Source of the DNA: Actinomadura violacea
Lineage (GTDB): Bacteria > Actinomycetota > Actinomycetes > Streptosporangiales > Streptosporangiaceae
Assembly: GCF_017573465.1 (NCBI RefSeq)
Contig: NZ_JAGEPF010000016.1
Location: 124,001-188,000, forward strand
Reading direction: 5' to 3'
Length of the DNA: 64,000 nt
Under the pieces are notes generated by a model that searched no databases, was not told the origin of the DNA, and worked only from the letters and a program-made list of their open reading frames with translations. The position numbers and the translations under genes are program-made. Position 1 is the first letter of the stretch. Every line of letters begins with the position of its first letter. Positions 38,749 through 47,738 of the stretch are shown here, in pieces.

Positions 38749-40533
38749 GTGACCCGGTGCGAGGTGGCCCCGGCCGGTGCCCGCGAGGAGGGCCGCGGGC
38801 GCGCCGCCGCGGCGGCGCGCGAGATCGCCGGGGGGCTGGCCGTGCTGGCGGTGTACCTGGCGTTCACGCACGCGTTCGCCGGGTCGCGGGCCGTCAGCGA
38901 CGCCCACGGCCGGTCGCTGCTGGCCCTGGAGCGCTGGGCGCACCTGGACGCCGGGCACCGGCTCAACGGCGTGCTGATCCGGCACCACTGGCTCGGCGCG
39001 CTGGCGGCGTGGGAGTACGCGACGACGTACGTCCTCGCCACGTTCGGGTTCCTCGGCTACCTGTGGTGGCGGCGGAGCCCCGTCTACCCGTGGGCCCGCA
39101 GCATGCTCATCTGGATCACGCTGATCGCGATCGCCTGCTTCGCGGCGTGGCCGTCGACGCCGCCGCGGCTGCTGCCCGGCGAGGGGTACACCGACATCAT
39201 CGCGCTGCACCACCCGCCCGCCACCTGGGGGACCGGCGTGGTCTCGGCGGGCGCCGACCCGTACGCGGCGATGCCCAGCCTGCACATCGGCTGGGTGGCG
39301 TGGATCGGCGTCACCGCCGTCCGCGCGCGCTGCGGCGCCGCCGTCGCCTGGCTGTGCGCCCTGCACCTGGTCGTCACCGGCCTGGTGATCGTCGCGACGG
39401 CAGCGCACTACGTCGTGGACATCCCGGGCGGGCTGCTGCTCGTCCCGGCCGCGGCGGGCGCCGAGGCGCTGCGCGCCCGGCTCGTACGGGGCCGCCGCCC
39501 GGGGACCGGTCCGCCGGCGGACGCGGCGTCCGGGCCGTCGCGGCGCGCCGCGGCGGTCCTCGCGGGGCGCGCGGAGGCGCCGCGGGTGGTGGGAGCCGTC
39601 GCGGAGTTCACCGGGCCCGGCCCCGCCGCCGCGCGCGTGCGTGCGCTGCTGGCCGAACGGCTGCCGGACCTGCCGCACCTCACCCGCCGGCTCCGCGCGC
39701 CCGGCGCCCCGGGCCGGGCGCGCTGGGAGGACGCCGGCGAACCCGACCCGGCATGGCACGTCCGGGAGTCCGCGCTGCCTGCCCCTGGCGACCGCCGCGC
39801 TCGGGACGCCCTGGTCGCGCGGCTGATCGCCGAACCGTTCGCGCCCGGCCGCCCGCCGTGGCGCCTCCACCTCGTCCGCGGCGGCGGGACGGCCCCGGAC
39901 GCCGTCGTCGTCCTGCTCGACCGCGCCCTCGCGGACGGCGGTCGCCCCCTCGACCTGCTGTGCGGCCTCCTCGACCCGGCGGGCGACACCGGCGGGCCCG
40001 GCCCGGCCGCCGTGCTGCCCGCGCCCGCGCCGCCCGCCATGGCGGCACCGCCGGCGGTCAACGGGGCGTCCGCGCCGCCGCACGGCTTCGGAACCGTCAC
40101 CCTGCCGCTGGACCGGGTCCGCGAGGTCGCCCGCGCCGCCGGCATCCGGGTCGCCGATCTGCTGGCCGCGCTCGCCGGCGACGCCGCCGCGGAGGCCGCC
40201 GCGGAGCGGGACGCCGCACCGCCGGACGGCCGGTCGCCGCCCTCCTGCGCCGTCGTCGCGAACCTGCGGGGACCGTCCGGCCCGCTGCTGCTGGCCGGGG
40301 CGCCGCTCGGCGCCGTCCATCCGATCCTGCCGCCCGCCCGCGGCGTCCCGGTCGCGGTCGGCGTGCTGAGCCTGGACGGCGCCCTGCACGTGTCCGTGAT
40401 CGCCGAGACCCTGGCGCCGCCCGGCGCGGACCGGCTCGCCGCCGGCCTGCCGCGGGCGTTCGAGGCCCTCGCGGCCGAGCTCGGCGTCGACGCCGGCCCG
40501 GGCCGCAGCGGCGCGCAGACCGGAACGCCTTGA
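38749..40533 (+). CDS. PAP2 phosphatase fused to a WS/DGAT-like O-acyltransferase domain
   Basis: 594 residues from GTG 38749. The N-terminal 240 residues are an integral-membrane PAP2/Aur1-type phosphatase with six membrane segments and catalytic motifs MPSLHIGW and HYVVDIPGG. The C-terminal 300 residues resemble wax-ester synthase/diacylglycerol acyltransferases (PHLTRRL, PPWRLHLVRG, CAVVANLRGP regions). The acyltransferase HHxxxDG motif is replaced by LDRALADGG, so the usual catalytic His is absent. The combination is known in actinobacteria as a bifunctional PAP2/O-acyltransferase type. A role in lipid phosphate removal and acyl transfer is inferred. It overlaps the next gene by TGATG. 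Confidence 0.82.
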   Translation: MTRCEVAPAGAREEGRGRAAAAAREIAGGLAVLAVYLAFTHAFAGSRAVSDAHGRSLLALERWAHLDAGHRLNGVLIRHHWLGALAAWEYATTYVLATFGFLGYLWWRRSPVYPWARSMLIWITLIAIACFAAWPSTPPRLLPGEGYTDIIALHHPPATWGTGVVSAGADPYAAMPSLHIGWVAWIGVTAVRARCGAAVAWLCALHLVVTGLVIVATAAHYVVDIPGGLLLVPAAAGAEALRARLVRGRRPGTGPPADAASGPSRRAAAVLAGRAEAPRVVGAVAEFTGPGPAAARVRALLAERLPDLPHLTRRLRAPGAPGRARWEDAGEPDPAWHVRESALPAPGDRRARDALVARLIAEPFAPGRPPWRLHLVRGGGTAPDAVVVLLDRALADGGRPLDLLCGLLDPAGDTGGPGPAAVLPAPAPPAMAAPPAVNGASAPPHGFGTVTLPLDRVREVARAAGIRVADLLAALAGDAAAEAAAERDAAPPDGRSPPSCAVVANLRGPSGPLLLAGAPLGAVHPILPPARGVPVAVGVLSLDGALHVSVIAETLAPPGADRLAAGLPRAFEALAAELGVDAGPGRSGAQTGTP

Positions 40534-41414
40534 TGGCGTGGTCCGCCGCGTTCAGCGTGCTGGCGGCGCTGCTGTTCGCGGCGGCCGCCGCGCTGCAGTA
40601 CCGCGCGGCCCGCCGCGCGGTGGGCGAGGGCAGGGGCCGGATCCCCGCCGTCCGGCTGATCGGGGCGCTGCTGCGCGACCCGGTGTGGCTGGCCGGCTGG
40701 GCCTCGAACCTGGCCGGGTTCATGAGCCAGGCCGCCGCGCTGCACCTCGGCTCCACCGCGCTCGTCCAGCCGCTGCTGGTCACCCAGCTGGTGTTCACGA
40801 TCCTGCTCGGCGCCGCCGTGACGGGCCGCCGCCCGGCCCGCGGCGACCTGGTCGGCGGGATCGCCGTCACCGCCGGCCTCGCCGTGCTGTTCACCGTGCC
40901 CGGCGCGATCCCGCCGCAGGGCGAGCCGTCCCGGCCCCGGCTGATCCTCGCCGGCCTGGTCGCCCTCCCGTTCGTGCTGGCGCTGTCGCGCGCCGCCAAC
41001 ATCCGCCGCGGGACGGTCCGGGCCGTCCTGCTCGGCGTCTGCTCCGGCCTGATGTTCGCGGCGACCGCGGTACTCATCAAGCTCACCACCGCCGACCTCG
41101 TCGAGCGCGGCATCGCCGCGACGGCGCTGGACTGGCCCGGCTACGCGCTCGCCGGGTCCACGCTGCTCGGGCTCGTGCTGGAGCAGAAGGCGTTCGCCGC
41201 CGGGTCGCTGCCCGCGGCGATGACCGCGATGACGATGACCAACCCCGTCGCGTCCTACGTGCTGGCCGTCTTCGCGTTCCACACCGAGCCGCCGCGGTCG
41301 GCGTCGGCGTTCGCGGCGGTCGGGCTGAGCGTGGTGCTGCTCACCGCCGGGGTCACCGTCCTGTCGCACTCGCAGTCCGCGCCCGGCCGCGCCGACGAGC
41401 CCGCCGCCCCCTGA
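40533..41414 (+). CDS. DMT-superfamily (EamA-like) membrane transporter
   Basis: 293 residues, about ten hydrophobic segments in two repeats (AFSVLAALLFAAAAALQ through LSVVLLTAGVTVLS), with TALVQPLLVTQLVFTILLG and AMTMTNPVASYVLAVFAF as conserved-looking signature regions. It matches small actinobacterial DMT transporters of unknown cargo. ATG 40533 overlaps the stop of the PAP2/acyltransferase gene, so the two are translated together and may act on the same lipid pathway. Confidence 0.83.
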   Translation: MAWSAAFSVLAALLFAAAAALQYRAARRAVGEGRGRIPAVRLIGALLRDPVWLAGWASNLAGFMSQAAALHLGSTALVQPLLVTQLVFTILLGAAVTGRRPARGDLVGGIAVTAGLAVLFTVPGAIPPQGEPSRPRLILAGLVALPFVLALSRAANIRRGTVRAVLLGVCSGLMFAATAVLIKLTTADLVERGIAATALDWPGYALAGSTLLGLVLEQKAFAAGSLPAAMTAMTMTNPVASYVLAVFAFHTEPPRSASAFAAVGLSVVLLTAGVTVLSHSQSAPGRADEPAAP

Positions 41415-41508
41415 CCACCGGTTTCCGGGCGCGGCGCGATTCGGTCGGAACCTTTGCGGGGTTGCGGAGATCCAACCGGGTGTCGCCCCCCTCCCGGAAG
41501 GACCTCCC

Positions 41509-42408
41509 GTGATCTCCAGACGCGCGCTGCTGCTCGGCGGCCTCGGCGGGCTCGGCGCCTTCGCGGCGGCGGGCGGGACCGGCTACGCCCTCGTCGAGCG
41601 CGACGTCCTGCCCGGCCGGGTCCGCCTCGACAAGGCGCTCGGCAGGTGCGGGGACGTGCCCGCGCCGCCCGCCGCGTCCACCACCGTCCAGCGGCTGACC
41701 TGGCACTCCGCGCACCGCCGCACCGACGTCACCGCGACCGTGGTGCTGCCCGCGGCGAACCGGTCCCCGCGCGGCCTGCCGGTCGCCGTGGCCCTGCACG
41801 GCAGCGGCGGGGACGGCGCGTCGGCCGTGCGGTCGCTCGCACTGGACCACTACCTCCCGGACGCGGTCGCGCGCGGCGGCGTCCCCCCGTTCCTGATCGC
41901 CGCCGTCGACGGCGGCCCCGACACCTACTGGCACGCCAGGGCGGACGGCGACGACCCCATCGGCATGATCGTCGACGAGCTGCTGCCGCGGCTGCGCCGG
42001 CAGGGCGCCCGCACCGACCGGGTCGGGGCCATCGGCTGGTCGATGGGCGGCTACGGCGCCCTCGTGCTGGCGCGCAGGCTGGGCGCGCGGCGCACGGCCG
42101 CCGTCGTCGCCTCGTCCCCGGCCCTGTTCGGCTCCTACGCCGACGCGCGCCGCACCAACGCGCGGTCCTTCGACGACGCGGCCGACTTCGCCCGCAACGA
42201 CGTCTTCTCCGACCTCGACGCGCTGAAGGGCGTCCCGATCCGGGTCGACTGCGGCACGAGCGACCCGTTCGCGCCGATGGCCCGCAGGCTGCGCGGCAGG
42301 ATCCACCCGGAGGGCTCGATGGGCGGCGGCTGCCACGACGGCGGCTTCTGGCGCCCCCGCCTCCCGGCGCAGCTCGCCTTCCTCGGCCACCGCCTCGCCG
42401 GACGCTAG
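41509..42408 (+). CDS. Exported alpha/beta-hydrolase (esterase D/mycolyltransferase-like)
   Basis: 299 residues, GTG start with GGAAGGACC upstream. The N-terminus SRRALLLGGLGGLGAFAAAGG looks like a Tat-type or Sec signal followed by a short anchor. The nucleophile elbow is GWSMGGYGALVLARRLG, the oxyanion region VAVALHGSGGDGASA, the likely acid DCGTSDPF and the likely His in GCHDGGFW. These match the esterase D/antigen 85-like fold. Substrate not determinable. It ends before a GTCGAC-centred inverted repeat at 42430-42450. Confidence 0.82.
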   Translation: MISRRALLLGGLGGLGAFAAAGGTGYALVERDVLPGRVRLDKALGRCGDVPAPPAASTTVQRLTWHSAHRRTDVTATVVLPAANRSPRGLPVAVALHGSGGDGASAVRSLALDHYLPDAVARGGVPPFLIAAVDGGPDTYWHARADGDDPIGMIVDELLPRLRRQGARTDRVGAIGWSMGGYGALVLARRLGARRTAAVVASSPALFGSYADARRTNARSFDDAADFARNDVFSDLDALKGVPIRVDCGTSDPFAPMARRLRGRIHPEGSMGGGCHDGGFWRPRLPAQLAFLGHRLAGR

Positions 42409-42468
42409 CCGGGCGCGGCGCGGGTCAGCTTTGGGGGGTCGACCCCCAAACCCCCCGGCAAGAGCAAG

Positions 42469-42509
42469 CCTGACCGGCGCCTTCCGCTCCGCTCCAGGCG
42501 CCGGTCAGG
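42469..42509. terminator. Terminator between esterase and PucR-type regulator
   Basis: A 14-bp perfect stem, CCTGACCGGCGCCT / AGGCGCCGGTCAGG, with a pyrimidine-rich 13-nt loop (TCCGCTCCGCTCC). The right arm contains the regulator's stop-codon triplet at 42505-42507. A second, T/A-bounded inverted repeat lies at 42430-42450. Confidence 0.75.
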
Positions 42510-43713
42510 CGGACTCCTCGGCGCGCCCGGACCGCACCAGCCAGCTCAGCATCAGCATCACGTCGAGCCGGCCGTCGAGGTCGGAGAACCGGCCGCCGGT
42601 CAGCTCCGCGATCCGCCGCAGCCGGTACCGGACGGTCTGCTCGTGGATGTGCAGCCGCTCCGCCGCCACCACGGCGTTGTCCCCGGACTCCAGGTAGGTC
42701 AGCAGCGTCTCGGCGAGCGGCTGCCGGCGCGCCGGCGCCAGGTCGAGCAGCGGGCCGAGCACGGCCCCGGCCGTCGCGCCGACCAGCTCCTCCGCCGCCA
42801 GCGTCGCCAGCGGGGCGATGTGGTCGACGCACCGGACCGGCGCGCCGGAGGGCAGCAACCCCCGCTCGACCAGCGTCAGCGCATGCCGCGCCCACCGCAG
42901 CGACACCGCGCCCTGCGTGAGCGGGACGGTCGGCCCGATCGCGGCGGTGCCGATCCGGCGCAGCGCCGGCCACAGCCGGTCCTGCCCGGGCCCCCCGGGG
43001 TCGGGGACGACCAGGAACGGGACGGGCGCGTCCCACGCGGCCAATACCGCGGGCGGCAGGATCCGCGCGCCCGCGGGCGCGCCGGAAGGCAGCGCGACGA
43101 GCCCGACGCTGCGCGGCGGGTCCCAGCGCGCCGCGACCGCCAGCTCGGTGATCGCCTCATGGCCCGGCGACGGCTCGGCGACCAGCGCGTCCCGCAGCCG
43201 CTCGCGGCGCTGCTCCCGCTCGGTCGCCAGCTGCCCCTGCTCGCGCGCGTACCCCTGCGCCGCCGCGTCGGCGACCCGCGCCACCAGCATGAACAGCGAG
43301 TCGGTCAGCCGGCCCAGCGTCTCGCGCGACCAGTCGAGCCGGTAGGCGTCCTTGATGAAGCGGCGGCAGGCGATCTGGCTGCTGACCCGCATCGCGGTCT
43401 GCAGCGCCTCCAGCCCGCGCCCCTGCCGCGCCTCCAGCTCGCCGAGGTGCATGTACAGCTCGGTCAGGTGCCGCGCGTCGGCGTCGGGGTGGTCGACCGA
43501 GTCGACGAAGAACGCGACCGTCTCGCTGACCGTCCGCTCGACCCGCAGGGCGTACTCGCCGTGCCCGCCGCCCGCGTACTCGGGCACCTGGTCGCGGATC
43601 TCCCGCTCCATCTCCTCGACGGCCGCCTGCAGGTGCTGGCGCAGCAGGTCGGGCAGCTCCGCGGGCATGGACCCTTGTGCCATCCGGTGTCCGTTCGGCA
43701 GGGGACTGACCAT
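42505..43713 (-). CDS. PucR/CdaR-family transcriptional regulator
   Basis: 402 residues, ATG with GGAGGGAGG just upstream. The C-terminal HTH is the PucR signature: LLTYLESGDNAVVAAERLHIHEQTVRYRLRRIAELTGGRF in pieces. The N-terminal half is helical (EEMEREIRDQVPEYAGGG) and resembles the RsbRD-like sensor part of actinobacterial PucR proteins, with a GGDEF-like middle region lacking catalytic residues. Regulators of this type control polyketide, proline or diacid pathways, but no target can be read here. Its promoter faces the acyltransferase terminator. Confidence 0.88.
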   Translation of the reverse strand: MVSPLPNGHRMAQGSMPAELPDLLRQHLQAAVEEMEREIRDQVPEYAGGGHGEYALRVERTVSETVAFFVDSVDHPDADARHLTELYMHLGELEARQGRGLEALQTAMRVSSQIACRRFIKDAYRLDWSRETLGRLTDSLFMLVARVADAAAQGYAREQGQLATEREQRRERLRDALVAEPSPGHEAITELAVAARWDPPRSVGLVALPSGAPAGARILPPAVLAAWDAPVPFLVVPDPGGPGQDRLWPALRRIGTAAIGPTVPLTQGAVSLRWARHALTLVERGLLPSGAPVRCVDHIAPLATLAAEELVGATAGAVLGPLLDLAPARRQPLAETLLTYLESGDNAVVAAERLHIHEQTVRYRLRRIAELTGGRFSDLDGRLDVMLMLSWLVRSGRAEESA

Positions 43714-43882
43714 GGGGCCTCCCTCCGGGAGGGGTGAACCGGCCTCACCCTAGGCAAGAAAGTGATCGCTGTCACCATCCGGTGCACGCGCGGTGAAGGC
43801 GGGTGTCCGGACGGGAGGTCCGCCGGAATCCTCCCGTCATGGGTATCACGGGCCCCGGCGGCCCCGCCGGTCCCCCCGGCGG

Positions 43883-45208
43883 CTAGGGGACGGCGGGCTC
43901 GGGACGCGGCGCGGGCGGCTCCATCGGCGGCTCGGCCGGCGGCTCCGGGGCGCGGGCCGCCCGCCGCGACAGCCGGCGGCCGAGGCGCTGCGCGGGCCGC
44001 TCGACGTAGCGGTGCGCGAGGCCGGCGGCGACGAGGACGGCGGCGAGCAGCACGCCCTCCCAGGCCAGCCGCACCCACAGCGGCATCGCGTCGCGCTCCC
44101 CGGCGACTCGCCAGATCGTCTGGATGATCATCGGGTGCAGCAGGTAGACCGAGTAGCTGACGAGCCCGAGCCACATCAGCGCGCCCGGCATGCGGCGGTC
44201 GCGCAGGGCGAGGCCGCCGAGGAAGGTCAGCCACGCGGCGGCCACGCCGAGCGACCAGTCGACGCCGAGCGACTGCGCGTAGCCGGGCGAGGCCCAGGTG
44301 GGCGGCGGGCGCAGCCCCGCCAGCAGCGTCAGCACGGGGACGAGGGCGACCATCGCGGCGGCGGGCCGCGCGCGCAGCCGGCCGTCCTGGATGCCGCGCA
44401 CCGCCGTCCCGGCGAACATGGTGGCGATGATGCACAGGCTCTCGATGCCGCCGATCCGGCTGTCCAGGACGAGCAGCGTCAGCGCGAGCGCCGCCACGAT
44501 CGCGACGCCCGCGCGGCGCACCGCCGGACGCCCGCTGACCATCGCCGCGATCCCGGCCGCGAGGGCGAGCGCCGCGACCGCAGGGGTCGCGCCGGGCCAC
44601 CGGGTGGCCAGCAGCCCGGACGGCAGCGAGACGCCGAGCATCGCGGCGGCCACGCCGAAGCCGAGCGAGACCCGCGCGCTCGCGCCCTTCACGCCCGCGA
44701 TGAACATCGCGGTGATGAGGAGGTAGAACACCATCTCGTAGGACAGCGTCCAGAAGACGTTGACGACGTTGGGCACGCCGAGGAGGTCCTGCAGCATCGT
44801 CAGGTGCGCGAGCGCGGAGATCCACGGGCGGTCGCCGAGGCCGTCCGGCAGGCCCCACGACACGCCGGTGACGCCGAGCGCGAGCATGAGCCCGACGGAC
44901 ACGAACCAGGCGGGGTAGAGCCGGAAGAGCCGGCCGATCCAGAACGTGCGGACGCTGCCCCGCCGGACCAGCGAGAACGGCACGACGTAGCCGCTGATCA
45001 GGAAGAACAGGAAGACCCCGTACCGGCCGAAGTCGAACCACGGGCTCACGTTCCGGCGGACCTCGGGGAGCAGCACGTCAAGGGAATGCTCGAACACCAC
45101 CACCAGTGCGGCCAGGCCCCGCAGGGCGTCGAGCCAGCCCATCCGGTGCGCCGTGGCCGCCGCCGCGCCGTTCGCCTTCGTTTCCGTGGTGAGAGTGTTC
45201 GTCGGCAT
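43883..45208 (-). CDS. Membrane acyltransferase, OafA/acyltransferase-3 family
   Basis: 441 residues from ATG 45208 (the open frame upstream is low-complexity and unlikely coding). It has about ten membrane segments; the first carries the signature GWLDALRGLAALVVVFEHSL with the catalytic-type RGLA and the later His, and the family sequences FFLISGYVVPFSLVRRGSVRTFWIGRLFRLYPAWFVS (in pieces) and LHPMIIQTIW are present. Such enzymes O-acylate exported sugars or peptides. The C-terminal tail is Pro/Glu rich. It stands alone; a short hairpin at 43864-43882 follows the stop. Confidence 0.88.
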   Translation of the reverse strand: MPTNTLTTETKANGAAAATAHRMGWLDALRGLAALVVVFEHSLDVLLPEVRRNVSPWFDFGRYGVFLFFLISGYVVPFSLVRRGSVRTFWIGRLFRLYPAWFVSVGLMLALGVTGVSWGLPDGLGDRPWISALAHLTMLQDLLGVPNVVNVFWTLSYEMVFYLLITAMFIAGVKGASARVSLGFGVAAAMLGVSLPSGLLATRWPGATPAVAALALAAGIAAMVSGRPAVRRAGVAIVAALALTLLVLDSRIGGIESLCIIATMFAGTAVRGIQDGRLRARPAAAMVALVPVLTLLAGLRPPPTWASPGYAQSLGVDWSLGVAAAWLTFLGGLALRDRRMPGALMWLGLVSYSVYLLHPMIIQTIWRVAGERDAMPLWVRLAWEGVLLAAVLVAAGLAHRYVERPAQRLGRRLSRRAARAPEPPAEPPMEPPAPRPEPAVP

Positions 45209-45312
45209 CCGGGCCACCCTAGGGGCCGTTCCTCCATGCTCTCCACGGACCCCCTGAACATCACCTGAACACGGCGTGTCGCGGAGCGGTCGCAGAGACC
45301 GCCCCTTCCGGG

Positions 45313-46191
45313 CTAGGAGCGGACGCCGACGCCCGCGTACAGGACCGCCGCGCCGCGCGCCGGGAACGCGCCGCACGCCCGCCAGCTCCCGGCGGGCACG
45401 AGGCCGGGGGACAGCGGCGTGAACGGCCCGAACAGCCGCTCGATCTCGCCGACGCGGCGGGGCAGCAGCGGCCCCGCGCCCGCCGCCGCGTACCGCCGGG
45501 CCGCCTCGGCGACCGCCGCCGGCGCGTGGTCGGCGGTGGCGTGCGAGACCACCAGCGCGCTGCCCGGCGCGGCCGCGGCGCCCAGCGCGGCCACCGGGGC
45601 GCCCGGGTCCGCCAGGAAGTGCAGGACGGAGGAGAACACCAGCGCGACCGGCTCGGCCGGGTCGATCAGCCGCCGCACCTGCGGGGCGGCCAGGATCGCC
45701 GCCGGGTCGCGCAGGTCGGCCTGCAGGGCGGCGATGTTGCCGCCCTCGACCAGCAGGGCGCGGGCGTGCGCGATGACCAGCGGGTCGGCGTCGACGTAGA
45801 CGACGCGGGTCCCGGCGGCGTGCCGCGCGGCGATCCGGTGCAGGTTGTCGGCGGCGGGCAGCCCGCAGCCGAGGTCGAGGAACTGCCGGATGCCGCGCTC
45901 GGCGCAGGCGCGGACCGCGCGGGCGAGGAACGCCCGGCCATCCCGCGCGGCGTCCGCGGCCTGCGGCAGGACGTCCAGCACCTGCCGGGCGAGGTCGCGG
46001 TCGGCGGCGTAGTTGTCCTTGCCGCCGAGGAGGTGGTCGTGCACGCGGGCGGAGGCGGGCCGGTGCAGGGCGAGCGGGGTCCGGACGGGCGGCGCGGCGG
46101 ACGCACTCCCGGCCCGCCGTGCGGGCGCGGCGGCCGGGGAGGCGGTGCCGGAGCGGGCGGAGGTTCCGGTGCCCACGGCGTGGAGGCTCAT
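45313..46191 (-). CDS. SAM-dependent methyltransferase, SAV2177/DUF574 family (copy 2)
   Basis: 292 residues with the same hallmarks as the copy at 37705: RVHDHLLGGKDNYAADRD, IRQFLDLGCGLPAADNLHRIA, VYVDADPLVIAHARALL, and a C-terminal LSPGLVPAGSWRACG. An Ala/Pro-rich N-terminal extension of about 40 residues distinguishes it. The two copies are diverged rather than a recent duplication. No substrate is known for the family. Confidence 0.9.
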   Translation of the reverse strand: MSLHAVGTGTSARSGTASPAAAPARRAGSASAAPPVRTPLALHRPASARVHDHLLGGKDNYAADRDLARQVLDVLPQAADAARDGRAFLARAVRACAERGIRQFLDLGCGLPAADNLHRIAARHAAGTRVVYVDADPLVIAHARALLVEGGNIAALQADLRDPAAILAAPQVRRLIDPAEPVALVFSSVLHFLADPGAPVAALGAAAAPGSALVVSHATADHAPAAVAEAARRYAAAGAGPLLPRRVGEIERLFGPFTPLSPGLVPAGSWRACGAFPARGAAVLYAGVGVRS

Positions 46192-46590
46192 GAGCGCGCC
46201 GTCCCGGTCTCGTGCCCGGACCGGACGGGAGCGGCGCGGCGGCGGGTGCGGGACGGCGGGCGGGACGTCGTCATGGGCGCTTCACCAATCGTGGAGTGGT
46301 TGCCCTATCGACGGTAGGCCGCGCGGGCGCCCGTGCGGCGGCGGCGCCGGCCGGTCCGGCCGAAACCCGCCGCGGGCATGGCCGCATCGGGTCAACCGCG
46401 TTTGGCGGTGATCTCGGCCTTCCGGCGGCGGGGCGACGGGCAGCAGGAACGCCGCGCGGCGCCGGAGCGTCACCGGGCGCCGCCCGCGCGTCGGCCGCCC
46501 TCCGGGAGATGGCCGCTTCCGGACATGACAGCGGCTTAACCGAAGGTGCGCCCGCCTGTCGGAGAGCGGTCGTGCCGGGGGCTTGCCGCC
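46192..46590. other. Intergenic region without a recognisable gene
   Basis: 399 bases between methyltransferase copy 2 and the amidase homologue. The short frames here have no ribosome sites or familiar motifs. An AT-richer patch at about 46285-46315 may hold the promoter of the leftward methyltransferase. No convincing hairpin or repeat was found at the right end, where the long leftward operon must terminate. Confidence 0.5.
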
Positions 46591-47733
46591 TCAGTCCCCG
46601 ATCACCTGCTCGCACCAGGCGGCCGCCGCGATCAGCTCCGGCTCGGCGTTCTCGGCGGCGACGAGCTGGACGCCGAGGGGGAGGGGCCCGGCCGTGCCGG
46701 CGGGAAGCGCGAGCGAGGGCAGGCCGCACAGGGTCCACGGGATCTGAAGGCGGGAGTCTCCCGTCGTCGCTCGTGGCGGCGCGGGTTCGGGCACCGCCGG
46801 GACGAGGAGCGCGTCGAGGCCCTCCAGCAGGGCGCCGAGCCGTTCGGTGGCGTCCCGGCGGACGGCGTCGGCCTCCCGGCGGTCGCGCATCGGCGTGTTC
46901 AGGCCCCGCTCGATCAGTTCCCGGGCGCGCGGACCGTAACGGTCGGCGTGGTCGCGGTAGCGGCGGCGATGCAGGGACGCGCATTCGGCGAACGTGATGA
47001 CGCGATGCGCGGCGTGCACGGCGGCGAGATCGACGCCGGTCGAGACGTCGTGCACGTCGGCGCCCGCAGCGGAGAACGCGCGGACCGCACCGGTGAGGCA
47101 CGCGCGGACGGCGTCTCCGACCCGGTCGGTGAACGGGTCGCGCAGCACGCCGATCCGGGGCGCCGCCGCCCGCCCCGGCGGTGCGAAGCGGGCGGGGCGG
47201 TCGGCGATCGCGGCCGCCACGGCGGCGGCGTCCCCAACGCGCCGGGCGAGGACGCCGAACGTGTCGATGCTCGGCGCCACCGCCCGGCCGCCCGCGGTCG
47301 GCGCCCACCCCGCCGTCGGCTTCAGGCCGACGACGCCGTTGTAGGCGGCGGGCCGCACCACGTCGCCGGCGGTCTGGGTGTCCACGGTGGCGATGCAGCC
47401 GCCGGTCGCGACGGCGACCGCCGAACCCGCGCTCGACCCGCCCGGCGTGCGATCCGCGTCCCACGGGCTGACGGTCGGGGCCGGGTCGTTCAGCGCCCAC
47501 TCGGTGCACCGCGTCTTGCCCGCGATCACGGCCCCGGCGCCGCGCAGCCGCGCGACGGCCGGGGCGTCCGCCGCGGCCGGATCGGGGGCGGTGAGCGGTG
47601 ACCCGCACCGGGTGGGCATGCCCGCGACGTCGATGACGTCCTTGACGCCCAGCACGAACCCGGTCAGCGGGCCGTCCGCCGTCGCTGGCACCGGGCGGTC
47701 CGGCCGCCGGGCCCAGGCGTGCAGGGCGTCCAT
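46591..47733 (-). CDS. Amidase-signature protein with Ser-to-Asp at the nucleophile
   Basis: 380 residues from ATG 47733 (5 nt after the previous stop, with GGAGGGCC upstream). Amidase-signature landmarks: catalytic Lys in VLGVKDVIDVAG, the cis-Ser block TPGGSSAGSAVAVATGG, and TQTAGDVVRPAAYNGVVGLKPT. In active family members the last block reads TAGS-x-R-P, and the Ser is the nucleophile. Here the codon is GAC (Asp). The rest of the fold is intact and in frame, so this is not a decayed gene. It may bind an amide, act by another mechanism, or be a non-catalytic partner. It is the last gene of the leftward 15-gene operon. Confidence 0.85.
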   Translation of the reverse strand: MDALHAWARRPDRPVPATADGPLTGFVLGVKDVIDVAGMPTRCGSPLTAPDPAAADAPAVARLRGAGAVIAGKTRCTEWALNDPAPTVSPWDADRTPGGSSAGSAVAVATGGCIATVDTQTAGDVVRPAAYNGVVGLKPTAGWAPTAGGRAVAPSIDTFGVLARRVGDAAAVAAAIADRPARFAPPGRAAAPRIGVLRDPFTDRVGDAVRACLTGAVRAFSAAGADVHDVSTGVDLAAVHAAHRVITFAECASLHRRRYRDHADRYGPRARELIERGLNTPMRDRREADAVRRDATERLGALLEGLDALLVPAVPEPAPPRATTGDSRLQIPWTLCGLPSLALPAGTAGPLPLGVQLVAAENAEPELIAAAAWCEQVIGD

Positions 47734-47738
47734 GATCC

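Noticed and set aside
46192-46590. Small coding frames in the gap after methyltransferase copy 2
   Set aside because: Frames are short, Arg/Pro-rich, without a ribosome site, and end in chance stops.
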